DNA of 64,000 bases from Phialocephala subalpina (GCA_900073065.1 FJOG01000004.1:982985-1046984), one strand, 5' to 3'; counted from the stretch's first letter, positions 1 to 12,184 are shown. Numbers and translations are program-made. The notes: a model not told the origin generated them from the sequence alone.

Positions 1-735
1 TGCCTAGTTGACGCTGTTTCTGGCGAGTCATCAGGTGCAATGTCTCACCTCTCTCAACGTGACAAGCACAGCTGGACTTTCCATACGGGGCCGAGGCAGA
101 CTCGTCTTGCAGTAAAGATGTCCGAAACAAAACATGCGCAAATCGGAGAGAAGTTGTGGTCCGCAATGCGATCATCGGTGAAGAAGTGTGTTTGAAGATA
201 TATCGACAACTGTCCTTCAAGTTGTAGATAGTAAGCCAGAAATTGCTTTTGAAGATTCGTGTCGATAACTGAGATCTCAATGTCCCTCCTGCTCTTGAAG
301 AAGCAACTCTTATGGGGAGGGAAAGGGGCTTAAAGCAACACGTGCACTACGGCTCACCATTTAGCCGAGATATGCAAAATTCCAAAAACCGCCAAATCGA
401 ACTTCTCGCACCTTACCCACATCGAATTCTGGACACCTCAACCATATGGTATGCCGTACAGAACTGCGCCATAAGCTTCACCTGAACCCCTGGCTACCAG
501 CGTCATCCTACAGCACAGCATCCACACCTGCCAACATACCCTTTCTACGACTCTGATTCTGGTTTCGCTTTCCAATTCGCCTCTATCGTTCATTCTTCTG
601 CCACATGTGATACTCTCACGCGCACCGTTCATGCATGCGCTGTATCCGCTTTCTCCTGATAGTTTTTCCTTCGGGCAGTAGTCCAACGATTAGCTTGTTG
701 AATCCAAGTCCCGATATCGACGATTGGACCCTTGA
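1..735. other. 5' flank with no clear gene
   Basis: No reading frame here has a recognisable protein family or convincing splice structure. The right part probably contains the promoter and an unresolved short first coding exon of the sugar transporter that follows, because that transporter's coding frame is already open at 736 without an ATG. Confidence 0.5.
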
Positions 736-3178
736 CCAAATCGTACTGCCCACTCTTTCCGGTACTCCAGTTTCTCCAAGTTTCCCAACGCAGAGAGGAC
801 TGCTGCTTCACAGTCCACCGCCTCCAATATTTCTTCTTCAAAGCCTCATCGTCGCCCTGCGAATATACCTCTTCGAACCTTATCAGCACACGCATCGACT
901 TCCGACTCAGCTGCTCTGCTGGGAGAACAATCGAACGAAAAGCAGGGCCGCCGGTCATCCCTCTCCAGGTCCTCCTCACCTGGGTCAGATTTCTCTTGGA
1001 GCGATACTGGCGATCTTGCAGAACAATTAGACTCCGAGGATCCTCTACAAATCAAGCTCCGAGCGTCCCTTGAGGAGGAAGTGTTTGGTGGTTCCTCGAG
1101 ACGGGCAACTCGGCATAAGAAGGTCCGATATCAAGACGAAGCAGACGACGAACCAAAAGAATATCATCGTGGACTCGTTAAAGAGGATATCGAGATACCC
1201 ACGCCTGCCCCGCGATATATTTCACGAGCAGAGCATATCCTGGCCGCCATCATGTCGGGGGGAGAAAGGCAGATGCACGGCCTTACAGGCAAGCCACTCG
1301 TGTAGGCACAATGTTAAAGACACGACATGGCAGAAGCTGATATGTTTATAGATACTTTACCAGTGTATTCGTCTCCTTAGGCGTTTTCCTGTTTGGATAT
1401 GATCAAGGTGTTATGTCGGGCATTATCACGTAAGATCATTGCCAAGTTCCAGGAGCAACTCTAACAGCATATCAGGGGCCCATTCTTCAAAGACTATTTC
1501 AACCAACCCACTCGAGCCGAAGTGGGGACAATGGTTGCCATTCTCGAGGTTGGGGCATTTTTTGCATCGCTAGTTGTGGGACGAGTAGGTGATATGATTG
1601 GCCGACGGAGGACGATATTTTATGGCTCTGGCATATTCTTCGTTGGAGGTGGGCTGCAGACCGCTGCGACCGGTATGCCAATGATGTTACTGGGCAGAAT
1701 TATTGCAGGTGTTGGCGTTGGAATGCTATCGACGATTGTTCCAGTCTATCAGTCCGAGATCTCACCTCCACATAATCGAGGCAAGTTAGCTTGTATCGAA
1801 TTTACCGGAAACATCACAGGATATGCTACATCTGTCTGGGTAGACTACTTTTGCAGTTATATTAACAGCAACTATTCGTGGAGATTACCATTGCTAATGC
1901 AATGTGTAATGGGAGCTCTGTTGGGCATTGGAAGTTTGGTTATTGTCGAATCACCAAGGTATGCTTCCCATCATTCCCCTCGATCTTCAAGTGCTCATGA
2001 AACAGGTGGCTCTTAGATAATGATCATGACGAAGAGGGCATCGTTGTGATAGCCAACCTCTACGGAGGTGGTGACATTCACAATGCAAAAGCTCGTGACG
2101 AGTATCGTGAAATCAAGATGGACGTCCTTCTGCAAAGGCAAGAGGGCGAGAAGTCCTACCGAGACATGTTCCGCCGGTACCGCACTCGAGTTTTCATTGC
2201 CATGTCCGCTCAAGCATTCGCCCAGCTCAACGGTATCAACGTCATCTCTTACTATGCGCCTTATGTGTTCGAATCTGCTGGGTGGGTCGGTCGATCAGCA
2301 ATTCTCATGACCGGAATCAACGCCCTAACGTATCTCATGTCATCAGTGCCGCCGTGGTATCTTGTTGACAAATGGGGCCGCCGCTTCATTCTCCTTAGTG
2401 GCGCCGTTGCCATGGTTATTTCATTGTCACTAATATCCTACTTCTTATACCTCGACATTAAAATGACGCCAACACTCGTTGTCATCTTCGTTATGATATA
2501 CAATGCCTCATTCGGATATAGCTGGGGGCCCATTCCTTGGCTCTACCCGCCCGAGATCTTACCTCTTAGCATTCGTTCGAAGGGTGCCAGTTTATCAACA
2601 GCAACCAATTGGGCTTTCAACTGGCTTGTTGGAGAGATGACGCCTGTGTTGCAAGAATGGATCAAATGGCGCCTCTACCTCGTGCACGCTTTTTTCTGTG
2701 CCACGAGTTTTGTAGTTGGTACGTTTTTCTCCCAAACCTTGCTTTCATCCGTACTTATAATGCCACAGTATACTTCATTTATCCCGAAACTGCGGGTGTA
2801 AGATTAGAGGATATGGATGCGCTCTTCGGCGATGCGACAACAGCAATGCCAACACCAGCCACTCGAGCCGAGACTGGTTCTCTCATGGGAGGCTCACCAG
2901 TACCATCGATGGACCTTCGACGAGGTATCACCGGACAAATGGACAGCGGTCGCCTTGGTCCTTCCAATGCTATCCCAGGTTTGGACATTGAGCCACCACA
3001 TGTCAATATCCAGAACGGGAAGCCGCAATACGGAGATGACGATTCGCAAGCTGAGGGAGTTGGAGGTTGGATATCTCGCATGGTGAAGAAGACCAAAGGA
3101 GACGAAGATAGTGTCAGGAGCGGAAAGAGTGGATTATACAAGCCGTTAGATCAGGATGAGGACGACAACAATGTCTGA
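736..3178 (+). CDS. MFS sugar transporter with long N-terminal cytosolic extension (5' exon unresolved)
   Basis: A proton-coupled monosaccharide carrier of the plasma membrane. Introns at 1302-1351, 1430-1475, 1959-2005 and 2719-2768 join five exons in one frame. Visible family marks are FLFGYDQGVMSG in TM1, GRVGDMIGRRRT in loop 2-3, PVYQSEISPPHNRG after TM4, ESPRW before the central loop, QLNGINVISYYAP in TM7 and YFIYPETAGVRLEDMD after TM12. The first ATG in frame is 1252 (MSGGERQMHGLTGKP), giving about 577 residues. The frame is open from 736, and residues coded from about 840 on are also protein-like (SRSSSPGSDFSWSDTGDL, IPTPAPRYISRAEHILAAI), an extension I know from other fungal members. 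A short upstream exon with the start codon is therefore likely but not located. The C-terminal 120 residues are cytosolic and Ser/Pro/Gly-rich. Confidence 0.88.
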
Positions 3179-4277
3179 TGCACGAGCATTGTGGGCCTCA
3201 TGAGCAAGCCTTGTTAGATACGAGCATGATAGAAAGCGGGAGTAAAGGGGCTCATCCACTTGACATTTGGCAAGTTATGATGAGCTTGGATACCAGTAGA
3301 TCGAATGTACATTTCAATGGGAAAAGTTTCAAAGCTCGGACGATAGCTTGTAGTTCTTTGATTGTCCCATCTCATTCCGCTGTCTTAAAACATTACAATG
3401 CCTCTGCTGCCTTGGAACATCTTAAGCTTTTTTAATGTCCCAGAGGATACACAATATTCGCATCTACTAATCTCTGTATAAAACCCCAATCACGATTGTT
3501 AGTTCCTCAAAATCGAGCTCTTCCCCCAAGTCCGGTACAAGCCGAAGTTTTTAGCGGCCAAGTCTGGGGTCCCCATGTCTCAAAAACAGAAGATGGAGAA
3601 ATCAGACGATGCTGACAACGACAATTCTTTCCTCGTGCAGGTGGGTTGAATAAATCTATTTCCTAGCCCCATCATCAATTTCATTTCTGGTTTCTGGTTT
3701 GACATGTCGTTTCCGATTCTTTCTCGTACCTCCACTCTTTCACAGACCGCAAGTTCGTCCCATTCCAAAAGGATCTTCACTGCCAAACTTTTGACTCGGC
3801 AGCTGCACAGCTGCACTAAAGTAAGATCTACAGGGTTCTTCTGCAACCTCAACCCCACCTTCCAATGGCCATCCTTTGCTTCTCTGCATCGCTGGACTTT
3901 TACCCTATCTCAGCCCAGCGTCTTGTGGCACCCAGTACAATCGTACTGCTGCACTAACCAATACCTCCACCGTTGTGAAAGGTGCAATGGGGTGTAGTGG
4001 CGCTGCTGCGAGGATGCTTACTTGGGAGTACCCCTGCAAGCTTGAACAATGATGTTTGTCGTTCCCCGCTCTAGAACTTCTTCATACTTTCTAGCATCAC
4101 GCTATCCCTTCTGCACATGCGACAATCTCTGAGGATCGATTCGAAGCTCGAGGACGAGCAATGAATGGGATAGCATCGCATGATGCGAGAACCAAAGGCG
4201 AATGCTGTCCATGTGGATCACATTTCCTTGGACAGGTGAAATTCCTACTCGATCCGGTTTGCGTGCTTGGACTGACG
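3179..4277. other. Intergenic, no gene seen
   Basis: This stretch separates two sugar transporters on the same strand. Short open frames exist on both strands but none has family resemblance or splice support. Pyrimidine-rich tracts between 3590 and 4110 fit a fungal promoter for the next gene. Confidence 0.5.
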
Positions 4278-6853
4278 ATGAGCAATGGCAGGTCTGAAGA
4301 TGAGAAATTCAGAGGCATGGAGTCGCGCCCTGAGCAGGTGAATCTAAACCTCAATCTCGAAGGCCGGTACGTCTCCCTCACCCCTCCTTCCCTTCTTCTC
4401 TTCTCCTCTAACTTCCACGCAAACAGAATCCAAAACCCCCTCTACGGCATCCCACCGGAAACCCTTCTTCGAGACGTTGAAGACTTCGCCCACCGTCGCG
4501 GGCTCGTAGATGCCCTCCCTCTACTGAGAAAAGGCGCGTTGGTCGCGAGGGATCCGGAGAATTATGAGGATATTGTTGGAGAGGAGGCGCTGGATGAGCC
4601 GGAGATTGAGGCGTTGAGAGATGAGGTGTTGCACAAGGCAAGCTGAGATTTTCCTGCATGGGATATGATACTTGAGAGGGGAATGGGGTGCTGACAGGTA
4701 CACAGTGGAGGCAGCCCTTTAAACTTTATTTGACCATTATTAGTTGTTCTATCGGGGCTGCGGTGCAGGGTTGGGATCAGACTGGTATGTTCTCCTCCCC
4801 CATACGTCTGCGAATTGTTTGGACTCTTTGGGACATTGTACAGAAGAGAACTTCTGAATCAAGAACTGACATCCAACCCCCCAAGGATCCAATGGCGCAA
4901 ACCTCACTTTCCCCGAAGCCTTCGGAATAGCCTCCAACTCAACTCGCGACTCCTTCCTCGTCGGCCTCATCAACGCAGCTCCCTACATCGGCTCTGCCTT
5001 CCTCGGTTGCTGGTTGTCTGACCCATTGAACAAGTACCTAGGAAGAAGAGGAGCTATATTCATATCTGGGAACTTCTGTTTGTGGTCGGTTCTTGGATCG
5101 GCTTTTACGCAGACATGGCAGCAATTGCTTGTTTGTCGGATACTATTGGGGTTTGGGATGGGTGCGAAGGCGTCAACCATTCCGATTTATGCGGCGGAAA
5201 ATAGTCCTGCCAGTATTAGGGGAGCTTGTAAGGATGACTTTTCGTTTGGTAGATTATGGCGTAAATATTGTCTGAAGTTGGGACATTTTCCTCTCCACCC
5301 CGCACGAAATCCAAAGTTGAAGGAGAGGAACGGACACTCAGTTGTGCAGCAGTGCCTGCGAAAGTCACTCACTCCAGGATGATGGACATTCAGTTTGGGC
5401 GAACATGCCACATAGCAAGCTGACAATTCCTCTTAGTGGTAATGTCCTGGCAAATGTGGAATGCCTTTGGAATCTTCCTCGGCTTCGGAGCAAACCTCAT
5501 CGTGGCCAAAATTCCCCAAATCTCCTGGCGCCTTCAACTAGGCTCAGCATTCATCCCCGCCGTCCCTCTCGTCCTCGGCGTATACTTCTGCCCGGAATCT
5601 CCCAGATGGTACATGAAAAAAGGCCTCTACGTCGACGCCTACAAATCCCTCCTCCAATTACGCAACAACCCTATCCAAGCTGCTCGAGATCTTTACTATA
5701 TCCATGCTCAATTGGAGCTTGAGGCGGAGATTATTGGGCAGCATACGTATATGAAGAGGTTTATTGAGCTATTTACTATTCCGAGGTTGAGGAGAGCTAC
5801 GTTGGCGGCTTTTACGGTTATGATGGCACAGCAGATGTGTGGCATTAATGTTATTGCTTTTTATTCCAGTAATGTGTTTGTTAGGGCGGGGACGAGTCAG
5901 TTTCAGGCTCTTTGGGCTTCGTTCGTAAGTTTACAAGGCCTTTACTTCTCTCCAGTTACAGTAGCATCGTGCTAATTTGACCAAGGGTTTTGGACTTACA
6001 AATTTCATCTTTGCCTGGCCAGCTATTTGGACGATTGACACCTATGGACGTCGCAGCCTGCTGCTCTTCACCTTCCCGAATATGGCTTGGAGTCTGCTCG
6101 CCGTTGCATTATGCTCTCTGATCCCGCAAACCAATAAGAGCCTTCATGTCGGACTTATGGCCTTCTTCATCTACGTCTTTGGCGCCTTCTACAGTCCCGG
6201 AGAAGGACCTGTACCTTTCACGTACTCAGCAGAGGTTTTCCCCCTTTCACATCGCGAGGTGGGCATGGGCTGGGCAGTTGCAACGAACCTGTTCTGGGCC
6301 GCGGTCCTTGGTATAACTTTGCCGAGAATGTTGGATGCAATGGGTATCGTGGTGAGTTCCTTACGACCACAGAAGAGATGACAGGTATTAACATGAATAT
6401 TAGGGCGCCTTTTCATTCTACGCTGGACTCAACGTACTAGCATTCTGTATGATCTTTCTCTGGGTACCTGAAACCAAGCAACGCACTCTCGAAGAGCTCG
6501 ATTATGTGTTTGCTGTTCCTACACGGAAACACATGCATTACCAGATGACGAAAGCTCTTCCGTGAGTCAATTCCTATTCCATTGGATCTTGACGCAAGCT
6601 GACATCTTGTAGATGGTGGGTAAGCAGATACATCCTCATGAAAAAAGGGCCACTACTCGAGCCACTATATCATTTCGACTGGCCAACAGGACAAGCTCAA
6701 ATCGACCGACTGTGTGAAATCGATCGAGCTAGAGCACAGCTGCGAGGGATCGAAATCCTTCCAGATATGCAAGACGTGCATTTACCTGCCTCTCCCTCGT
6801 CACCTTCTTCTCCTAATGAGAAGTATGCCAGTCGAGCACGCATGAACTTTTGA
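4278..6853 (+). CDS. MFS sugar/polyol transporter (inositol-transporter-like)
   Basis: A 12-TM sugar or polyol porter, 657 residues. Eight exons: 4278-4366, 4427-4637, 4706-4784, 4886-5227, 5437-5924, 5986-6351, 6404-6561, 6613-6853. The start ([10 protein letters not shown]) is the ATG nearest the conserved N-terminal region; another in-frame ATG lies at 4161. A cytosolic N-terminus of about 100 residues ([20 protein letters not shown]) precedes TM1 ([17 protein letters not shown]). Other marks are [58 protein letters not shown] and [17 protein letters not shown]. The second intron (4638-4705) needs a GC donor to restore HKWRQPF, and the fourth intron (5228-5436) is 209 nt, long for this locus. 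The substrate cannot be named from sequence; it is not a standard hexose carrier of the HXT type. Confidence 0.9.
4638..4705 (+). other. GC-AG intron
   Basis: The exon ends AAG and is followed by GCAAGC; the acceptor is ACACAG before TGGAGGCAG. Reading through without splicing hits TGA after two codons. Removing the intron joins HK to WRQPFKLYL, as expected for the family. Confidence 0.65.
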
Positions 6854-7420
6854 AATATCGAACAACGTTTTGGATCAGCGAGGAGTCTGGGAGAGGATAC
6901 CGGGGAGTTCGGGTATGGATGAAAATAAGCTTTCCTTAGCATTTCAAGGCATTTATATGATATCCCATTATGTGTGTATGTTTGCCGTCTCAATATACCG
7001 ATATCAAAAGTCGGATCAGTCGGACGACCTTATGGACAAAAGTCGGTATCTCTTCTGTATTTCTTAGGCTCGCTCTTCTCGCGCTTTCCCCCCTCCGATT
7101 CCGTGGGGTCTTTTCCCCGCAATCTGTTATCGGCTTCTGTCGTATTGGTCTGAGCTACCTTCCTTGAGTAAGACCCGCTTTATTATACCCAAGCTGAGTG
7201 GTTGAATTGAGGTTCACTTGCATGTCTTGGCGAAGCTTACCCCAGCGGCCGAATGCCCGACACAGAACTACCCCGCTCTAGCCAACACTGAACGTCACCA
7301 GCAAGGCTGAGATGAGAACGTCTCTGGTCCACGGAATGTGGGAGGTATTAATAAAGACTCTCATCCTCTTTTCTCCTTTCCATTCTCAATGTCCCCAACC
7401 CCTCTCCTCCATCTCACAAA
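6854..7420. other. Intergenic region upstream of the P450 gene
   Basis: No supported gene. A C/T-rich stretch at about 7350-7420 just before the P450 ATG is a typical fungal core promoter or leader. Confidence 0.5.
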
Positions 7421-9003
7421 ATGATATCAATGATAACCTTCCTCACCCCCACATCCCTCTTCCTCCTCTCCCTCACCCTCCTAATCCTCTACCTTTTTTT
7501 CAACAACTACATCTTCGACCCCCTTCGCTCAATCCCCGGTCCCTTCCTCGCTCGCTTCACTCGCTGGTGGTATTTGCTCGCTATCTATAAAGGGGATTTT
7601 GAACGACAGAATGTGGAATTGCATAGGAGGTATGGGAGTGTGGTGAGGGTGGCGCCGGCGGCGTATAGTGTTGATGATGTGGAGGGGGCGAGGATTATTT
7701 ATGGGCTGGGACGAGGGTTTGTTAAGGTATAGCTTCCGCCTCTCTTTCTGCGAGCTTGTAGGAGGAAAAATGCAGTGGGACAACAAGAGAGACTTTGCTG
7801 ACTTCAATACAGGCACCATGGTACTGGGCATGGATGCCACCAGATCCCAATCGAGCATCTCTGTTCTCCGATCTTAATCCACATCATCATTCCACCCAAC
7901 GCCGGAAATTCAGTTCCCTTTACAGCATGTCCGCGCTCATAACCTACGAGCCATTCGTAAACAACTGTTCCACCCTCCTCACATCCCGTCTCGCCTCGCT
8001 CGCCTCCTCCCACCAAATAATCGATCTACAACACTGGCTACAATGCTATGCCTTTGATGTCATCGGCGAGATAACATTCGGTTCTCGATTCGGATTCTTG
8101 GATATGGGCGAAGATAAAGATGGGGTGTTTAACGCTATCGATCAACGGGGCATCTACTCCACATTCGTAGGAATATTTCCTTGGGTTCATAGATGGTTAT
8201 ATCCACGTCTTCCAACGACAGGAGGGCATGGATACGTCTACAATTACACCTTACGCCAAATCGAGAATCGACAACGGGAATTGAAGGATCCAGAAAATAA
8301 AGACAGAGAAGGACCACCCGACATCATGACCAAAATCCTCCTAGCACACGAATCCGACCCCGAGAAGATGACCAAGACCGACTTAATCACTATGTGTCAA
8401 TCCAACATTGGAGCCGGCTCAGACACAACAGCTATCACCCTCTCAGCAATCCTATATAACTTGGTCAAATACCCTCATACATTCAACAGATTAAGAGAAG
8501 AGATTGATCTTGCGGAGAAAGATGGAGAGATCTCAAATCCAATAACGTTCAAGGAGGCACAGACTCTACCATACCTCCAATCCGTCATAAAAGAAGCCCT
8601 TCGCATCCACTCGGCAACCGGACTCCCCATGCCGCGCCTCGTTCCCTCGGAAGGCACTACCATCTCAGGACATTTCTTCCCCCCAGGCTCCACAGTAGGA
8701 ATCAACTCCTGGGTCGCACACCGCAACCCCTCAATTTACGGACCCGACGCTGAAATCTGGAGACCAGAGAGATGGCTGGAATACGAGGAGCAGGGGAGGG
8801 GAGCTGAGGTTGAGAAGTATAGTCTAGGTTTTGGAATGGGGAGCAGGACTTGTATTGGGAAGAATATTAGTTTGTTGGAGATTGGGAAGTTGATCCCTCA
8901 ACTGGTTAGGAATTTCGATTTTGAGTTGGTTGGTTGTGCGGGGAACAGAGGAGAACTCCTGGGTCGCACACCGCAACCCCTCAATTTACGGACCCGACGC
9001 TGA
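7421..9003 (+). CDS. Cytochrome P450 monooxygenase with aberrant C-terminus
   Basis: A membrane-anchored, heme-thiolate monooxygenase of the pisatin demethylase/benzoate-hydroxylase-like fungal group. Two exons, 7421-7726 and 7813-9003, give 498 residues; the splice joins GFVK to APWYWAWMPPDPN. Residues 1-25 form a hydrophobic anchor followed by the hinge SIPGPFLARFTRW. The I-helix motif is GAGSDTTAI, the K-helix ExxR is in KEALRIH, PERW follows, and the heme loop is FGMGSRTCIGKNIS. All catalytic motifs are therefore present in the first copy of the repeated segment. The tail is abnormal: the segment 8704-8953 is repeated in tandem and 250 is not a multiple of 3. The frame therefore runs out of phase into the second copy and stops at 9003 after about 16 foreign residues. 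The usual last P450 segment (the WFVKP-type strand) is missing. Activity is uncertain. Confidence 0.85.
8704..8953 (+). repeat. 250-bp perfect tandem duplication, copy 1
   Basis: Starts AACTCCTGGGTCGCACACC and ends GGGGAACAGAGGAG. It codes the P450 segment from the post-K-helix region through the heme loop and is in the gene's reading frame. Copy 2 follows with no spacer. Confidence 0.97.
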
Positions 9004-9203
9004 AATCTGGAGACCAGAGAGATGGCTGGAATACGAGGAGCAGGGGAGGGGAGCTGAGGTTGAGAAGTATAGTCTAGGTTTTGGAATGGGGAGCAGGACT
9101 TGTATTGGGAAGAATATTAGTTTGTTGGAGATTGGGAAGTTGATCCCTCAACTGGTTAGGAATTTCGATTTTGAGTTGGTTGGTTGTGCGGGGAACAGAG
9201 GAG
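8954..9203 (+). repeat. 250-bp perfect tandem duplication, copy 2
   Basis: Identical to 8704-8953 base for base by eye. It is read out of frame after copy 1. In its own frame (8921-9280) it still codes the heme-loop segment, followed by a non-P450 tail. Confidence 0.97.
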
Positions 9204-9449
9204 TAAGAAAAGAACAATACGCCAACACTGAAGATATTCAATCAGCGTGTGCAAACATTCAACATCACTTGTCAACGTAGCCGACTTTTGGAAGCACTCG
9301 CATCGGAATGCACCACAAACGCCTGACATTCTCCACGCGTCGATCTCCCAATACACACCCAACGCGCCTCCCTCTTTCTTCCAATACTTACGATACCAAC
9401 CTCCAGCATTCGGTATTCGACCCGCCACTGACACCGCCCGACCATTACA
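9204..9449. other. Short spacer after the duplicated P450 end
   Basis: No remnant of the normal P450 C-terminal strand was found here. A potential splice donor (GTAAGA) lies at the junction with the second repeat copy, and a TAG acceptor-like site lies near 9280. Confidence 0.4.
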
Positions 9450-10510
9450 ATGCAGTCCTCGCACCTCAGCACCCTTGCCCTCTTCATCCTCTTCAGTACA
9501 TTCACCATCGTGCTTTCCCTCCCACACGCCCTCCCCTACTCAGAAATAACAAAACGCACAATAACCTTCCGCCGAACCAGCATCCACTTCCCCACCACCT
9601 CACACTTCCGCTCCTTCCTCCCCTCCTCCGGCCAACAACTCCACAACCTCTTTCCTTCTCACACCCAAAAATCCAAAACTAAAAAAGACACCACCTCAAC
9701 CGCAACTACATCAACAGTAACAACAAAACCCTTCTCCTTCACAATCTGGAATATTTTATCTCATCCAGAAACAGCGTTAAATGGTACCGATGGAGATACA
9801 GGGAAGGAGCCAACGGCGGCGGAGTTGAGTATCTTTAAGGGAGGGGTGGTTGGTAATGGGAAGGGAAAGGGAAGAGTGAGGAGGACGTTTGGATTTTTGA
9901 GGAGTGCGGTGCCTTGGGGGAAGGTGGAAGATGAAGAGATACTGAAGGCAAATAGTGGTGTCCAGGAGCGGGGAGATGGGAAGGATAGTGAGGCGGTGAA
10001 GGAGGAGAAGAAGAAGGAAAGCGGAGGTTGGATGACTGGTAAGTCACTGCTATACGTCGACTTGCCACACATACATGAATTGAATTAATAACATTGACTT
10101 TAGCACACGGAGACGGACACAAACACAGCCATAAACAACCACAACCCCAAACTTCAACTCAACCATCCCCTCCTCTCCGCATCAGCATGGCGGGATTCAA
10201 GAGCTGGTTCGATGATGCCAAGGCAAAGGAAGACGGCATGGAAGCTCCTCCGCAGAATGCGTTGCAGNNNNNNNNNNNNNNNNNNNNNNNNNNNNNNNNN
10301 NNNNNNNNNNNNNNNNNNNNNNNNNNNNNNNNNNNNNNNNNNNNNNNNNNNNNNNNNNNNNNNNNNNNNNNNNNNNNNNNNNNNNNNNNNNNNNNNNNNN
10401 NNNNNNNNNNNNNNNNNNNNNNNNNNNNNNNNNNNNNNNNNNNNNNNNNNNNNNNNNNNNNNNNNNNNNNNNNNNNNNNNAAGTGGTTTGGGTGGGGAAA
10501 GAAGGATTGA
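9450..10510 (+). CDS. Predicted secreted protein of unknown function, interrupted by assembly gap
   Basis: Not recognised as a known family. Exon 1 is 9450-10038 and exon 2 begins at 10104 after an intron with GTAAGT donor and TTTAG acceptor. It ends with the residues KWFGWGKKD at 10510. Residues 1-25 form a hydrophobic signal peptide (LALFILFSTFTIVLSLPHA). The rest is Ser/Thr/Lys-rich, then charged (EEKKKESGGW), then His/Gln-rich (HGDGHKHSHKQPQPQ). A run of 213 N's (10268-10480) lies inside exon 2. It is a multiple of 3 and the frame is open on both sides, but the gap length may be an estimate. About 71 residues are unknown, so function cannot be judged. Confidence 0.6.
10268..10480. other. 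Assembly gap (N run, 213 bases)
   Basis: All positions are N. The gap lies within the coding frame of the secreted protein. Low-complexity or repeat sequence is a common reason for such gaps. Confidence 0.99.
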
Positions 10511-12151
10511 AGAATATCAATTACAAGGTGGGCAACTAGTGTTCGAAAGATGTTTGAGGAAAGAGGGTGGCATAGTGATTGTCTTCGTGTACTTTAGTTC
10601 TTTCCCTTCTAGACTTGGGGGTGTGCTTTATTTGAATGTGATTATTTGGGGTACTTATTCAAATCTTGCCACCGGCCTCGTCGATCAAGCGCTGCCCTCG
10701 TCTTGCGGTATCGCGGCCATCACTTGCTTTGCATCTCTTCCGCTGGCCTGATGCTTGCCTTCGGGTTGCAGGCCAACTATTCTCGCCATCTATATCGTCG
10801 ACGGACTTTAGGAGAATCACCGTGATAACTTGAGGGTGCTGCAATGCTCTTTTCGTATTGAAGTTGATATCTTAGTAGTCTTCCCACTCTTCTGGTGTCT
10901 GGGGGTTCTGTAAAGGCGACGTTGCGCCAAGGCAGTGTTGCAGGTCGAGAGTGAGCTTGGATAGACAGGCTTCTTAGAGCCAGTGATTGCAACACCGCAG
11001 TCGAACCATGCCGTCCCCAATCTGCCAGTGCTCAAAGCAGAAGGAACAGTGTTCCTTTGTAGTATCCGCATCCACAGTCTTTCCAATAACGTACATAGCG
11101 GACAGCCAGCTGGAAGTATGACCGTGCAGGTCTGGATGATGCGGGAGAAGTACTGCAGGACCCAGAGCTCAGGAACTAGCAAGACTTAAAATTTCGCCGT
11201 TGAAACCAAGTCAAAGATAAGGTGCAAAGGCTAAAGTTCACCGCCAAAGTCGATGCAAGCTCTGCTACGTTGCCACTCCTGAGAGCCGACTCTGCATACC
11301 GAGCTCAATTGGTTCTCAAGCTTTCTAAGAGTCATGAGTCGTGATCTGGAAGTTTGCACTTCCGAATACTACGACCAACTTATGTTCCGGCTTGGACCAA
11401 CTACAGTATGTGCCTGCCCAGCCATTTATCTGATACTGAATGAAACTTCAATCCAACTTCTATTCCAACATATTAACAACGAAATTCAATAGCAACTCCT
11501 GTTATGTTCTCATCTCCCTCACTCCTGCTAAGAAAGGCAGCAATTTCCGACAAGTTTTGGGTAGGGCTGATAACAACATTCTCATACGTGTGATTGGCCA
11601 AATGTTTCCCCCGAAGTCAATGTTGGAAATACGTGCCATCTCCTAGCGCCGCTGCGCCGCTTTCCGCCGACAGTTGGTTTTGTAGCCAGTCTCCGAAAGA
11701 ATTCAGGTGAGCCGGTGGTCCAACTTAGGGAAAGACTTTTTGGTCTGTTTTAGGCTATGGACGTGCCATACAGCGATACACCAACTATATGATCTTTTCC
11801 TGGGAAGCTTTTCGCTCCTAGCGCGCGGGTGTGCCTTGAGACTGACATTTAGATCTTCGTGAACCTACATGACGATGCCAACATACATGATCTGGCCGCT
11901 CCAACAATGGATCAAACGTGCTGTTGCTCTCACAAGACACAGCAATCAATTCTTTGTGAGTCTGTTAGAAGTCAACTCCTCGATGCCGATGTAAGTATTT
12001 AAGTAGCTACTACTTTCACTTGTGTTACTCTGACTTGATCATTTGTTTGTTACCATATAGCTTTCAATGCGTCTCTCCTCACCTCCGTATTCGATCTGAT
12101 ACGCATTGTAAGATTACATCTCCAACGCCTTTAAATATATCATTTCTCCAT

Positions 12152-12184
<33 letters not shown>

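Noticed and set aside
3704..3997. 97-codon ORF upstream of second transporter
   Set aside because: Low-complexity promoter-like sequence, no similarity and no splicing support.
9156..9682. Several overlapping ORFs after the P450
   Set aside because: They span the P450 repeat end and the signal-peptide gene in wrong frames.
10817..11182. 121-codon minus-strand ORF in gene-poor region
   Set aside because: No family, no splice structure, and the other frames there are of similar length.
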